A DNA stretch of 64,000 bases from Kuschelorhynchus macadamiae. Lineage: Eukaryota; Arthropoda; Insecta; Coleoptera; Curculionidae. The stretch is taken from positions 1 through 64,000 of the forward strand of contig JAUTXW010002153.1 in assembly GCA_030620095.1 (NCBI GenBank), in the 5' to 3' direction. This document shows, in pieces, positions 1 through 11,049 of the stretch (positions within the stretch are counted from its first letter, which is position 1; the number at the start of each line of letters is the position of its first letter). Position numbers and translations under genes: made by a program. Below the pieces are notes generated by a model. It made no database searches, was not told the DNA's origin, and saw only the letters and a program-made list of their open reading frames with translations.

Positions 1-2483
1 TTAGAGACATTTATGTTAATAAATTTTTAGAAATAAATAAAAAATAAAAGACATTATAAAATACAATGCATATATTTAGTAAAATATATAACAAATTTGT
101 TTCCTATTTTAGCTATTCAGTTCCATTCACCCCTCTTTTAGAATAGAATATAGTTTTGGCAGATACATTACTTCCACAAACACTCTTTGTCAGTCACCGA
201 TATGTTGTAGCGTCCAAAAAGAGCCAGTGGAAGAATATGATAGAATTTTTCCCTGTATGACAGACACATGTTGACAACGCAGTATCTCCAGACATCCAAC
301 TTAACTGAAATGTTAAAAATATTAATTTACAAAATATTAAACACTGTTGCTTATTCCATACTAACATGATCTATCATTGAAAAAGTCAGTTAACGTTAAA
401 TAAGAAACACGGGTGATTATGGTTTCCTTTGTTTCTCGCCAGGGCAAAAAATTTAGTGTTCATTTCCTGTTTTAGTTATTATGACTTTACTGACAAACCT
501 GATCTATGTTTTAAGACAGATAAAAAAATCTCACTAAAACGCAATCAGAGTTTAACTAAACAAATTGCTTATTTTATTATGAACTGTATTGATGTCACAT
601 CTGATTTCAACTGGATCCATTTAGAAATTTTCAGTTTAGTGTGAAAAGGGCAATTGTTAATATTAAATTAAATGACAAAAGTATACCTACATCAAAACTT
701 TGTTATCCCTCATGCTTGCATGTGTTTCTCCTCTAATAATCATTATATCTGTAACAAACTTCAATTGTTTTACATGATTAGACTCCCAATGTATTTTCTA
801 CCTCGATGCTTTTATTATAATTTCAAAGAACTCGTCAATGCTGGAAATCTTTAAAACATGTTTCGCACCTTTTGTACACTAATAATCTGAAACAATAAAT
901 AGATTATTTATAAAATATATTAGGAATCAGGATTAAACAAAAGAACTGAAAGTATCAAAATATAACCTTCAATTATTAATAAAATACTATTTACTGTTTC
1001 CAATTTTGTTGTAATTAGCCAGAAATACTCAAAATAAGGTAAAAGTAGATTAAAATTATTTGTCGCATAAATTTGTTCGCAACTCGCTAAAACCTTTCGT
1101 TGATTTCAAATTTTCCTTAGTTTTGTTTGGAAGGAGATGCTATGCTCACATGGTGCTCACTGTCCAGACTTAACTTGCTTTCAAGTTTATCCTGTTACAG
1201 AACAGGACATATTGGCTTTGCTACAAGGCAGTCGCCAGATTGCTCTCCGCCCGGGGCTTAGTTAGAGCTGGGGCAACCCTCCCAGATGATTTACACTTTC
1301 ATTCCAGTTTGGATTAAAATACTTCTTGATTTTTCCTCTTTTAATTTCTGAAATGCATCTTGGCTTCCACTAGGTGCCCCTTGAGAGTACTACTGGTCTC
1401 ACGAGATGACCTTTTCTTTCAAGCTATCCCCATACCTCTCCCACTCCCGCCACATAGCGGCCATTACGCTAATATTCTTTGTAGAACTGCGGCAGACGAA
1501 CGGGATAGAATGCAGGAACAACTAGGCCTCACACGTTCACAGCGTCTGCTGCCTTTCTAGCGGGGTCGTTAGTTTCCACGCTGAGCGGTTGAGTCTCCCG
1601 TTTCCCCCCGAAATAAAGCAGCAGAACCGAACACGTGGAACCAGGACTTAGTCAGAACTGGGATGACCAGATAATTTACTTTTTAAACTTTTAAACCTAT
1701 TCTAAATAATTATTCCTTATTCCAGTTTGGAGACGTTATCGGTAGGTTGTCCGGATGGCGAGTTCTAAGCAACCCGATTCCTTCAAATCTCTTTTCAGAT
1801 TATTCCTCCTTTTTGAGTTTTACACGTAGAACCACTTATGTTAAAAACACAGAGGTCTGCCTTCTATGAGGCGATTCGAAAGTGCCCTGTCGTCAGACTT
1901 AGGTCGTCCATTTTTAGCCCAATTTTTCTCACTGTCTCTCATGACTTACCGGCTAAGCAAAGTAAATAGGCTTCTAGTAACGTTAAATATATAGTTAACC
2001 ATACTCTTGCCGATCTTACCTTTTTTTTTGGTCCTCTCTGGAGACATTAACTTTCAAAATATTTTAAACACAATTTTACACTTTCTTTTCTACATCCTTC
2101 AGTAATTTTATAATTAAATACATAATTAAAAAACTGAAATAGCATACTTTCCAATTTATAACATCGTTTCACTCAATATAACAAACGCCTATATTTATTA
2201 CGCGTACTTTGCCCAACATTCAGATGATAGATCAAAGTTATATTTGTCAATTGATATTTTCAATAGAGAATTTTTTTGATTTTCTGCTTTATGTTGGCAG
2301 CTATTATCATTAAATAAAGAAAACGCAGTAAATATTTAATTTCAAATTTTGTAAAATTTCATTGAAGTAATAGTTTTTAAATCAGTTTATTAGGAATATT
2401 TTGTTAAATAACGCTACCGGGTTAGCAGATGGGCAGGCGCAGATCACAAAGGCTACCAGGTTAGCAACATGTATTAGAAGGTG
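1..2483. other. Gene-free AT-rich stretch
   Basis: I see no supportable gene on either strand; the open frames are short and show no recognisable domain. The part from about 1130 to 1800 is less AT-rich and holds two related direct segments, near 1257-1310 and 1647-1735, sharing a 'cttagt-agagctgg...ccagat-atttac' pattern followed by 'attccagtttgg'. This looks like an old interspersed repeat of unknown family. Confidence 0.5.
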
Positions 2484-2566
2484 GGAGCGCGGAGGCATCA
2501 TCTTTAAAACTATATCTTACTAATGTATGATCTATTATAGCTTTAACGATGGTGCCTCCGCGCTCC
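2484..2566. repeat. Imperfect inverted repeat, 83-nt hairpin
   Basis: Two 31-nt arms (2484-2514 and 2536-2566) are reverse complements at 28 of 31 positions, separated by a 21-nt loop. The arms begin with the GC-rich block GGAGCGCGGAGGCA, which stands out in AT-rich surroundings. One of the three differences becomes a G-T wobble in RNA. Arm and loop size resemble a microRNA precursor; a miniature transposon terminus is the alternative. Just upstream the motif GCTACC(G/A)GGTTAGCA occurs twice (about 2412 and 2452). Confidence 0.75.
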
Positions 2567-5500
2567 AGGGATAACACGATCACGATGCTATCTAGTTATT
2601 TATTTAATAAAATACAATATTACCTAAATAAATTTTACAATTGAATAATTACTGCGTTTTCTTCTTTGAATAATAATTGTCATCAACATTAAACACGAAA
2701 AGAAGAAAATATCTCTTTTGAATATTGTCGTCGCAAAAATTTGAGGTAAATGTGCAGTTTGTAGTACCTTCGTCGATTTTAACGCTTCTTGGTACACTAG
2801 TTGATTTTGATGTTTTGATCACGAATGCAAATTCACATTTTTTTCGGCGGCGTTTCGTTTTTAAGATATTCACCTTCAAATTTCTAAATTCCGTATTTCC
2901 TTTATTTTATAGACTTTTGTAGAAAATGTTTTCATCAGAAACTTTTATTAGAAACAATAATTTTACGTGCCAAATTATGTACGGTATATATTTCACTTCT
3001 TTTTATATAAAAAATTGGAAACTCTATATATTCGCAGTGACAAAATTCATATTATATTTATCACTTGGATTTTTTTAGTTTGGTTTTTATGTTGGATATG
3101 ATTATTTTAAATGAAATTATACGAGACTTTCAATCGCCGGCGAGTAATACCAGTTACAACATTTTAGTGCGCACGTATTTCAAATCTGATTTCCGTTGTT
3201 TTTGGGGTGTTAAGGCTTTATTGATGGTTTTATGGATGAACTTGACCTAGCCTAATGCTAATGGGGCAAATCCATCTAACATTATAGATTTTCTTAAATC
3301 TTTGTTTATAATATAGATTCGGAATCTTGTTTGCCCGCTTTGTTTACGGCAAACCTAACCATAATTATTTCAATTGCCGGCGAATCACACCAATCAAAGA
3401 CGTTATTTTAATGTGCTTACTATTGGTCCGCCGTTTATTTCCGCTGAGTATAGGCAAGTTTTGTTGATTGTTCAGCGTGGGCTACCTATCCCGGTGGTCC
3501 TGGTAGGATATTCGGGTTTGGATGCCGCGCGTATGTGCCGAATACCTGTTCAGGCGAATGACTTTAAACATAATTAAACCATATTGATTAGATTAGGAGT
3601 GGTTAGGATTGCTGTTAAAAAACGCGTTACACCGCGATGAAAAAATTACGGGTCTATATTAAAACACGATTTTTTTATTAACAAAACCTAAATTGTTGGG
3701 TAAATCTATCCCGTTAACGATAGCTTAGCTCAGATTAGCCAGTAAAACCATCATCACTCATCAAATCGCATGCTAGGCTTACCTCAAATCATTGAACATC
3801 AGATAGAGGGAGCGGGACTATTTAAGCAAAAGTTACACCGTCTCCCTAGATTTTTCTAATTTCTAGTGCCATTCGCGTTATGTCTTGCGCGACAAACCGT
3901 ACCATTAACGTCCTGTAGATGACCAGACAGATGACTAAGACATTTTTACGTAAACTTATTGCACTTTATCATACTACACCACTCTATGAATATGGCTTAT
4001 TGTTTACGAAACACCTTGCATGTACCCGGTTTTTTTTCTGATAAGGGAGTTAAAGAACGGTTCTCAGCGGATTAGATAAAATACGCTGCTTTGTCTTCAG
4101 AGGTGCTGGAATGATTGACGCTCTTGTTATATTCTTTTACTTTGGCTACGATCTACGAATCAAATTATTTACCTTTACCTTTTATCGTTTCGACCATGGG
4201 TCAAAGGAATTGCCCTAGCCAAAAATATGACGCTACCAAAACATGTTTTGAAAAAAAAGAACTTGAAATTATTTGAAATAAATATTTGATTCCGCTAAAT
4301 ATATTAATAATAGGTAAACCGTAACCGTATTATTAAAAAAACAGTCTTACGATTAAATTTTACAAAATTTACATAAACTGGTGAAAAATCTTTCACTTTT
4401 AAGACAATCTAAACTTTAATTAACTAATTTTGCCTAAATTGTTCAAATTAATTACCATTAGAGTTGCGGCTACAAAGAATTGCCAGGTGTTATTTTGTTA
4501 AAAATCTTAAAAATTACATTTTCTAAGCACATTCCTTGCATGTTTATTAATATAGTATGTCTGTTTATTACAAATTTGTACGATTTTGAAATATACCTAA
4601 TAAATACCCGTGAATAATCATGAGTATGAGTCACTAAAAACGTCAATCGCGTGTTACTGGCATCAGCTCGCGATAGACGAATTGGCAACCGCTGACCGCT
4701 GGCTTAGATCTAATAATGCAAGGGAACGCATTGTAAATCCTTAGACCTGTATAACTTATATGCCATTGCACGGCGAAAAAACTGCTGGTATTTATTATTA
4801 TTTCTAGCCAGAATTCTAATATTAAAGCTAAGTTCCAGTCCCTCTATAATAATGAGATTTATGTATATGTCGCAGCGTAGTCTTATAGTGGTTGCAGGAT
4901 CTGCCTGGGATTTTCATGAAGAGCCCAGAACGCTTCGACGTATTTTGCATAACACAATATGCCTAAATTGCAATCTTGCAGGTTCGTAAAGTGCCCAAGA
5001 AAAATTGTCTTTTATGTTTAAATGATATTTGTGAGACGCAGAATTATACAAAGTGATCCATTTTGAACACATTATCCACAAAATAAGCATACAATTATGT
5101 ACCAGATCCTTATAATACCAATAGTATTGTTAGGTAACAAAAATAAATTTTATAAAAAACGAACGCAATTCTAAAAGTTTTATTAAATCCCCTTTATTTA
5201 CTAATACATGGACACTTCTGTGAGATGCAGGTTTGCTTTAAAGAACTGGCCAGAGAGAAACAACTGGTATAATGATTCGAAGGAAACGCTTTCCTTAGTG
5301 ACAAAAAATGTTCAGTATTTACTGTAATCTGATTTAATTATACTTGTATAATTAAATGTATGACTTATAATAATTACTTTAATATACATACTAAACAACT
5401 TTTGGTTATTGTTTTTTTGATAATATCTAGAAATAGCAGAAAGAAAATTACCCAATACATTGAAATCAAAACAAACACAATTCAACAACTGGAACGCGTT

Positions 5501-6030
5501 ACTTCGCCGTTAGATGATAGATTGTGTTACACGCAATACGGCGAAACTTTATGGGCTCTTCATGAGGAGACTAGGCGGATTCTGGAAGCTCATATTTATA
5601 CACAATATGCCGACGTTTCATGAACTGACTAGGATCTTCGCGAATATACGCATTTCTCAAGACTACGAGATAAACATCTACTACATTTTTGTCTTAGTTT
5701 GTTCACTGTTGTGACTAAGACCAAATAACATAAAATTAGTTTTATCCATGTTTAAGAAGAACAAAGTAATAAATATCTAATCATTTCTTTAAATGGCGGT
5801 TACCATCTCTATTACGAATTGCCACTTAAATTGTCAAAATAACAGCTGTGTCCTCCGCAAAACAAAAAACATTCGCTTCTACAAAAAGTCATGACTTCAA
5901 TTATGGGCCCATGTACATACAGAAAATATTTGAAAGACATCAATAGTTTTGCATAGTCCTTTTATACTCCAAAAACATTGTGTTTATACATGGTTAAAAA
6001 AAAACGAATATATAATAATTATTTTTTGGT
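2567..6030. other. Gene-free stretch with weak dispersed repeats
   Basis: No gene is supportable. Weak repeat relations are visible: two related segments with 'aat(c/t)gccggcga' near 3131 and 3371, and an approximate inverted pair near 4914-4975 and 5515-5585 sharing the block GGGCTCTTCATGA. Similarity is modest, so these are probably decayed copies of one unclassified element. Confidence 0.4.
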
Positions 6031-6471
6031 CTTTTTTTCTTTAACCAAGTATAAATATTTTGTTAATTATTTTCTTGGGTATAGGTTAACTCATTGAAAA
6101 ATAAATCTATAATTTACATGGACGTTTCGCTCATTATATTGAGCTTTCTCAGAAACATATATAGTTAATAGTGTAAAATTTAAAATTGTTAAAAATATTC
6201 ACTCAAAAAAACATTACATTTAAAACAAACAATGACCATAAAAAGAAAAATACATTTAAAACAAATTAATATTATATATAGTAGCACCATATTTTAAATT
6301 TTACACTATTAACTAAATATGTTTTTATTTTAGAAAATAAATTTCCACCTTGGGAAAGCTCAATATAATCAGCGAAACGTCGTTGTAAATTATAGATTTA
6401 TTTCTCAATGAGTTAACCTATTCCCAAAAAAACTATTAACAAAATATTTATACATGGTTAAAAAAAAAAGA
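6031..6471. repeat. Foldback element (long inverted repeat)
   Basis: The left arm (about 6031-6185) reappears reverse-complemented at about 6294-6471 with roughly 80-90 percent identity, interrupted by a small insertion near 6320-6345. Both arms contain a GACGTTTCGCT block next to an ATTATATTGAGCTTTC block. The spacer is about 108 nt and there is no coding potential. The right arm abuts the long (TA)n tract. It is a MITE-like or foldback element of unassigned family. Confidence 0.7.
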
Positions 6472-6474
6472 ATG

Positions 6475-7640
<1,166 letters not shown>

Positions 7641-9099
7641 ATTTCCTAAACAAATAGTTCCAAACAAGCATAAATCTTTGTCCAAATAAGTACGATTATA
7701 TCTAATATCAGAAACCCAAGCACAGTTAAATGAAGTATTCAATAAATAACTCAACAATAACAATTCTGTTCCTTAAAACTTCTTTAAAACATGAATAAAA
7801 TAAATTTAAAACATATACTAAAATTATGTGTAATATTTCCATTTCTTGCTATTTTGAGAGTCATCCAAAAAACGAAATTTCAATGTTTTGTTTTGCCCCA
7901 ATTTTATACTTTTTTCTGCAGCAAAGCTTTCTTGATAAGGCTGTTTGAGAGGCGAAAGTCCATCAATTTAATCTTGGTCCTAAAGAATAAAGTTTAGTTG
8001 AGTTAGTCCATTAATACAATTTTGTAACTTGTTTGCCGACAACTCCAGAATCATTAGTTAATAAGCTTTGGTTTTAAAACAATTACAAATTATACCAGTT
8101 GTCCACTATATCAATAAATTGATGTGATTACCAGTACGATCATAAAAAATATTTTTTGCTATGTCTCTTGAATAAATATGACAAGTTAATTTTGAAGCTA
8201 TGTTCAGAGTGTGAATGAAATGAGGCACAAGGCACAGACAGGACTGTGATCTATATGCAGTTCTATGTTCTGACTTCCACTTGTCACAACTAAGATTTTA
8301 ATACTTGAGTGCATAACCTTGGGTTCATATTAACTGTTTTAATCTAATAACTTATTTTTTTAAATATCACATTAATTTAGAAATTGATATCTTAAATGAC
8401 ATGTGTAATGCTACTATTGTAAAAACATGAATAAAGAGTATAAGTATTTATTAGATACACTTTTTATCATCTAACTAAAAAAACAAAAACTAGCATAAGT
8501 TGGGCTAACCAAAAATGCAACAATGTATTTAAAATACAATTACATACAAAATTATAGATTAAAAAAAAGAGTGTCCGGCTGGATTTTATCACATAACCTG
8601 TCTAGTGCAAATCCAAAACTCTACCACTGAGCTACAGCTACCACGCATAGCTTTAAAATCCCGACGTAGACGTAGGTACACAGCCCCTTCCCCGCTTCTA
8701 GCAATGTTCGACGAGCGGCAGTGATCTATATTAAGGATATTAAACTCTTTCTCGTATATAAAGTCAAAGATTAGACTAAGACTATTTTTTCAGCAAGTTT
8801 CTGAGAGAGTTGTAGTGCACCGATTTATATGATTTTTTTTTTGAAATGATGGTCTGGTGACCGAGACATCTCAACACTATTTTTTGTATTGTAAATTTAT
8901 ACAGGGTGTTTAAAAAAATCGGGTCACTGATTAATTACAATTCAGCTCAAATATCTTGACGAAAAAAACTGAATTTTGCCATACAGGTTGACTGTGGGAA
9001 GTAACAAATATTAACGGTGAATATTATAATATTTTTCATTTAAAAAACGGTTGGTTTTTCGGAAAAACGCTTAAACTCGAGTATTTTATTTGATTATCT
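7641..9099. other. Gene-free left flank of the Polinton
   Basis: No gene is supportable here. The stretch contains the tRNA-like relic at 8574-8641 and, from about 8898, a TATACAGGGTGTTT-type repeat terminus followed by 'aaaaaaatcgg'. The same motif recurs on the far side of the Polinton, so the element probably landed inside or beside a dispersed repeat. Confidence 0.5.
8574..8641 (-). pseudogene. tRNA-like sequence (tRNA relic or SINE head)
   Basis: On the minus strand the block TAGCTCAGTGGTAGAG is an excellent tRNA D-arm/A-box. A possible anticodon stem-loop and a degenerate B-box-like segment ending AATCC follow. The acceptor stem pairs only partly and the T-arm is poor, so a functional tRNA is unlikely. 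A tRNA-derived SINE head or a tRNA pseudogene fits better. Amino-acid identity cannot be read safely. Confidence 0.4.
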
Positions 9100-9105
9100 T
9101 ACATA
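9100..9105. repeat. Polinton target-site duplication, left copy (TACATA)
   Basis: The six bases directly outside the left inverted repeat read TACATA; those outside the right one read TATATA. Six-base duplications are characteristic of Polinton integration. One mismatch in six fits a C-to-T change after insertion, though the flanks are AT-rich, so chance similarity lowers certainty. Confidence 0.65.
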
Positions 9106-9280
9106 AGTAGTTATAATAGGGGAGCGCCTCCTCTTCCTCTCTCTCATGTCCCTCATTCTTAACTTCCTCCCCTTTTATTCTCATTCGCATCATATTTTTA
9201 ATTTTTTCTCTTTGTTCTCCCACATTTGATTTTGCATTCTTAAGTCTTATAAATAGGTGCATCATGATAATTTTAGTATG
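9106..9280 (+). repeat. Polinton left terminal inverted repeat
   Basis: About 175 bp match the reverse complement of 27393-27576 almost throughout; the right copy has about 9 extra bases in the CTC-rich part near the tip. The tip reads AGTAGTTATAATAGGGGAGC, fitting the AG start of Polinton termini. An open frame on the opposite strand (9086-9289) is a by-product and not a gene. Polinton replication is thought to begin at such termini by protein priming. Confidence 0.93.
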
Positions 9281-9392
9281 CCGAGGCACATTTACTAAGC
9301 TGTGCTCGAGTTGCGTAAAAAGTTATTTTTGAATTTTTCCACCAATTTTGTATAAAACAAAAAGAAAAAATGTGTCAAGTAATAAGTGAATT

Positions 9393-9677
9393 ATGTGTAA
9401 TCGCGAAAAATTAACTACAACTATCAGACAGTTAAAAGTTAAATATCTCAATTTCTTTGAAGTGATTTCGAAAGATGAATACACCAAGCTGTTTTATCCA
9501 CTGAAACGAGATTATTTGGAAGCAATTGACTGTTGTGATGATTATTTAGAAGGAATTATAAGCCTTACTACGTTTTTCAATACATTTGGGAAATCATACT
9601 TTGTAGGAGAATTAAGCCACCTATTAGAATTTATAGGAGAAGACTGCCAATTTATACCTGCTATTATTGCAACCTAA
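9393..9677 (+). CDS. Small ORF A of a three-member paralogous cluster (94 aa)
   Basis: No known function. It is the first gene inside the left inverted repeat. The sequence looks all-helical, with aromatic residues and a central Cys-Cys-Asp-Asp-Tyr-Leu motif (about residues 47-52), followed by a hydrophobic segment with phenylalanines and a final Leu-rich helix. The two downstream ORFs share this layout: Cys-(Cys/Asn)-(Asp/Lys)-x-Tyr-(Leu/Ile), then about eight residues, Leu-x-x-Phe-like, Tyr, and a Leu-rich end. There is no signal peptide or membrane span. I infer local gene duplication and an accessory role. Confidence 0.65.
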   Translation: MCNREKLTTTIRQLKVKYLNFFEVISKDEYTKLFYPLKRDYLEAIDCCDDYLEGIISLTTFFNTFGKSYFVGELSHLLEFIGEDCQFIPAIIAT

Positions 9678-9787
9678 AAGAGGTTTCAATTATACGAAGA
9701 TAAAAAACAGGTATTATCAAGGAAAGTTAATCCTATTCGCAAGAGACGTCCCCCTACATATTTAAAATATTATGTTAAATAAATGAA

Positions 9788-10042
9788 ATGGCTGAGTTGC
9801 TGATTGCAGTTAAATTATTAGAGGAGAAATTTAGTAATCTTTCAAAAACCTATTTCTCATATTGTATGGCAAGTGGTCCGGAGTGGATAGACTTTTATTG
9901 TAATCAATCTGCGGAATTCGTAAAGGCTGCCCTCTGTTGCAACAAATACATTGAAACATTACATTTTTTTCAACTTATTCAAGATCTAAAAGATATTGGC
10001 TTTGGTTACTATTTAAAAGACTTGAAGCAATTTATTGACTAG
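9788..10042 (+). CDS. Small ORF B, paralog of ORF A (84 aa)
   Basis: Second member of the small-ORF cluster, 110 bp after the first and 53 bp before the third. A central Cys-Cys-Asn-Lys-Tyr-Ile motif sits about two thirds along, preceded by a Tyr-Phe-Ser-Tyr aromatic patch and followed by a Leu/Ile-rich helix ending in Phe-Ile-Asp. The start ATG is the first after a stop-rich leader. The product is predicted soluble and helical. The family is unassigned; similarity to its neighbours is by pattern rather than high identity, so duplication is old or divergence fast. Confidence 0.65.
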   Translation: MAELLIAVKLLEEKFSNLSKTYFSYCMASGPEWIDFYCNQSAEFVKAALCCNKYIETLHFFQLIQDLKDIGFGYYLKDLKQFID

Positions 10043-10095
10043 GATACTATTCTTCAAGAAATTGAAAAGGAAGAATAAATTTAATAATATTTACA

Positions 10096-10371
10096 ATGGA
10101 GCAAATGGTTACTGAAATGTATGAAGAGTTTATTATATCTGCTGCATACTTCCAATATTTATCAATTGTAGGCGAAGAAGACGCAGAAGCACAAGATTTG
10201 TCAGCATATGTTAATAATATAGATCGAATGGAACAATGTAAATTAGCCGCTAAATTTTGTAATGATTATTTAAAATTTAAAAATGAGTATGAACTTTTAA
10301 ATGAATTTAGAAAATTAGATTTAAGGTATCATATTAATTGTATTCAATCATGGTTGGTTAATGCAAAATAA
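10096..10371 (+). CDS. Small ORF C, paralog of ORFs A and B (91 aa)
   Basis: Third member of the cluster. It contains the aromatic patch Tyr-Phe-Gln-Tyr, the Phe-Cys-Asn-Asp-Tyr-Leu motif and the terminal Leu/Ile-rich helix, with a longer acidic insert (Glu-Glu-Asp-Ala-Glu). Its TAA stop lies inside an AATAAA hexamer at 10367-10372, a likely poly(A) signal. It converges on the leftward 149-aa gene, whose stop is arranged the same way 26 bp away. No known domain recognised. Confidence 0.65.
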   Translation: MEQMVTEMYEEFIISAAYFQYLSIVGEEDAEAQDLSAYVNNIDRMEQCKLAAKFCNDYLKFKNEYELLNEFRKLDLRYHINCIQSWLVNAK

Positions 10372-10402
10372 AAAGGTAATTTAGTTTTTTTATATTTTTA
10401 TT
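10367..10402. terminator. Convergent poly(A) signals overlapping both stop codons
   Basis: AATAAA at 10367-10372 (+) contains the TAA of the upstream small ORF. AATAAA on the minus strand (10397-10402) contains the TAA of the 149-aa gene. The two signals face each other across about 24 bp, a very compact arrangement. Function as polyadenylation sites is inferred from the hexamers and position only. Confidence 0.5.
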
Positions 10403-10847
10403 CATTCATAAAACAATTGTCATATAAAAATAACACATTTGTCAAAGCACACATACAAGGTGATTTTGAATGATAGAAGCATTTTGGTTCTATTAGCTTT
10501 AGCGCTGGTTGTTCATCTATTTCAATCACAGGCTTTTTAGAATATTTCTGTATAAAATCCTTTTTTTCGCTTCCTTTTACAAAAACAAAATCTGCTTTCT
10601 TCGTAAGTGTTTCAATTATTTTTGGGAAATGATGTAATGGAGTAAATCCATTATTCCAATGTATACAATGATAATTTTTCGTTAACCATACCGCCTGCTT
10701 GTGACAATCAGGTGAAAGAAACTCCATTGGAAAAGGCTTTTTAAAAATGTAATGAGTCATTTCATAACCATCAAAAGCTGCAAGCTCTTTCGGTATAAAT
10801 TTATTTTTTTCATCCTTGAATCCTTGAATATCTATAACCAATCTCAT
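10398..10847 (-). CDS. Conserved-looking accessory protein, 149 aa
   Basis: Last gene of the leftward capsid block. The N-terminus reads Val-Ile-Asp-Ile-Gln-Gly-Phe, then Phe-Ile-Pro-Lys-Glu-Leu-Ala; further on come a Trp-Leu-Thr-Lys-Asn-Tyr-His patch, a Trp-Asn-x-Gly patch and Val-Lys-Gly-Ser-Glu-Lys-Lys. A Cys/His-containing tail follows (Cys-x4-Ser-x-Ser-Pro-Cys). This order of motifs seems familiar from ORFs in transposon-rich arthropod genomes, but I cannot name a function; an RNase H-fold nuclease-like domain is possible and unproven. The start ATG overlaps the stop of the preceding 41-aa ORF (ATGA). The stop lies in an AATAAA. Confidence 0.7.
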   Translation of the reverse strand: MRLVIDIQGFKDEKNKFIPKELAAFDGYEMTHYIFKKPFPMEFLSPDCHKQAVWLTKNYHCIHWNNGFTPLHHFPKIIETLTKKADFVFVKGSEKKDFIQKYSKKPVIEIDEQPALKLIEPKCFYHSKSPCMCALTNVLFLYDNCFMNE

Positions 10848-10969
10848 ATTTTCAAAGCAGCAAATTTTTTAATGAGACTTTTTTTACTTGAATAATTTGC
10901 AATTTCTTCTTTCAGTTGATTAATTTTAAAAATAAATTTTTCAATTTGTAGTTGTAGTTTTGATGTCAT
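10844..10969 (-). CDS. Very small coiled-coil-like ORF, 41 aa
   Basis: A 42-codon frame between the major capsid gene and the 149-aa gene. It is rich in Lys, Leu, Ile and Gln with heptad-like spacing, suggesting one amphipathic or coiled-coil helix. Its TGA stop overlaps the ATG of the next gene in an ATGA arrangement, suggesting translation coupling or reinitiation on a shared transcript. There is no database-recognisable domain by eye. It could be spurious, but the precise overlap and the compact block support it. Confidence 0.45.
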   Translation of the reverse strand: MTSKLQLQIEKFIFKINQLKEEIANYSSKKSLIKKFAALKI

Positions 10970-11049
10970 GACTAAAACTAAAAGCTTTTGAAAATTTCTT
11001 TAAATTAAATCGAAATATGAAAATAGTGGGGATAAAGTTTATAATTGTT

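Noticed and set aside
2649..5714. Short open frames of 60-90 codons in the left flank
   Set aside because: No domains, no codon pattern, and chance frames of this size are expected.
6110..6400. Possible hammerhead ribozyme around the GACGTTTCG/GAAACGTC blocks
   Set aside because: No CTGANGA core element occurs at the right distance, so the fold is not supported.
9086..9289. Open frame of 67 codons, matched by one at 27402-27755
   Set aside because: Both lie in the Polinton inverted repeats and their likeness is explained by the repeat, not by a gene.
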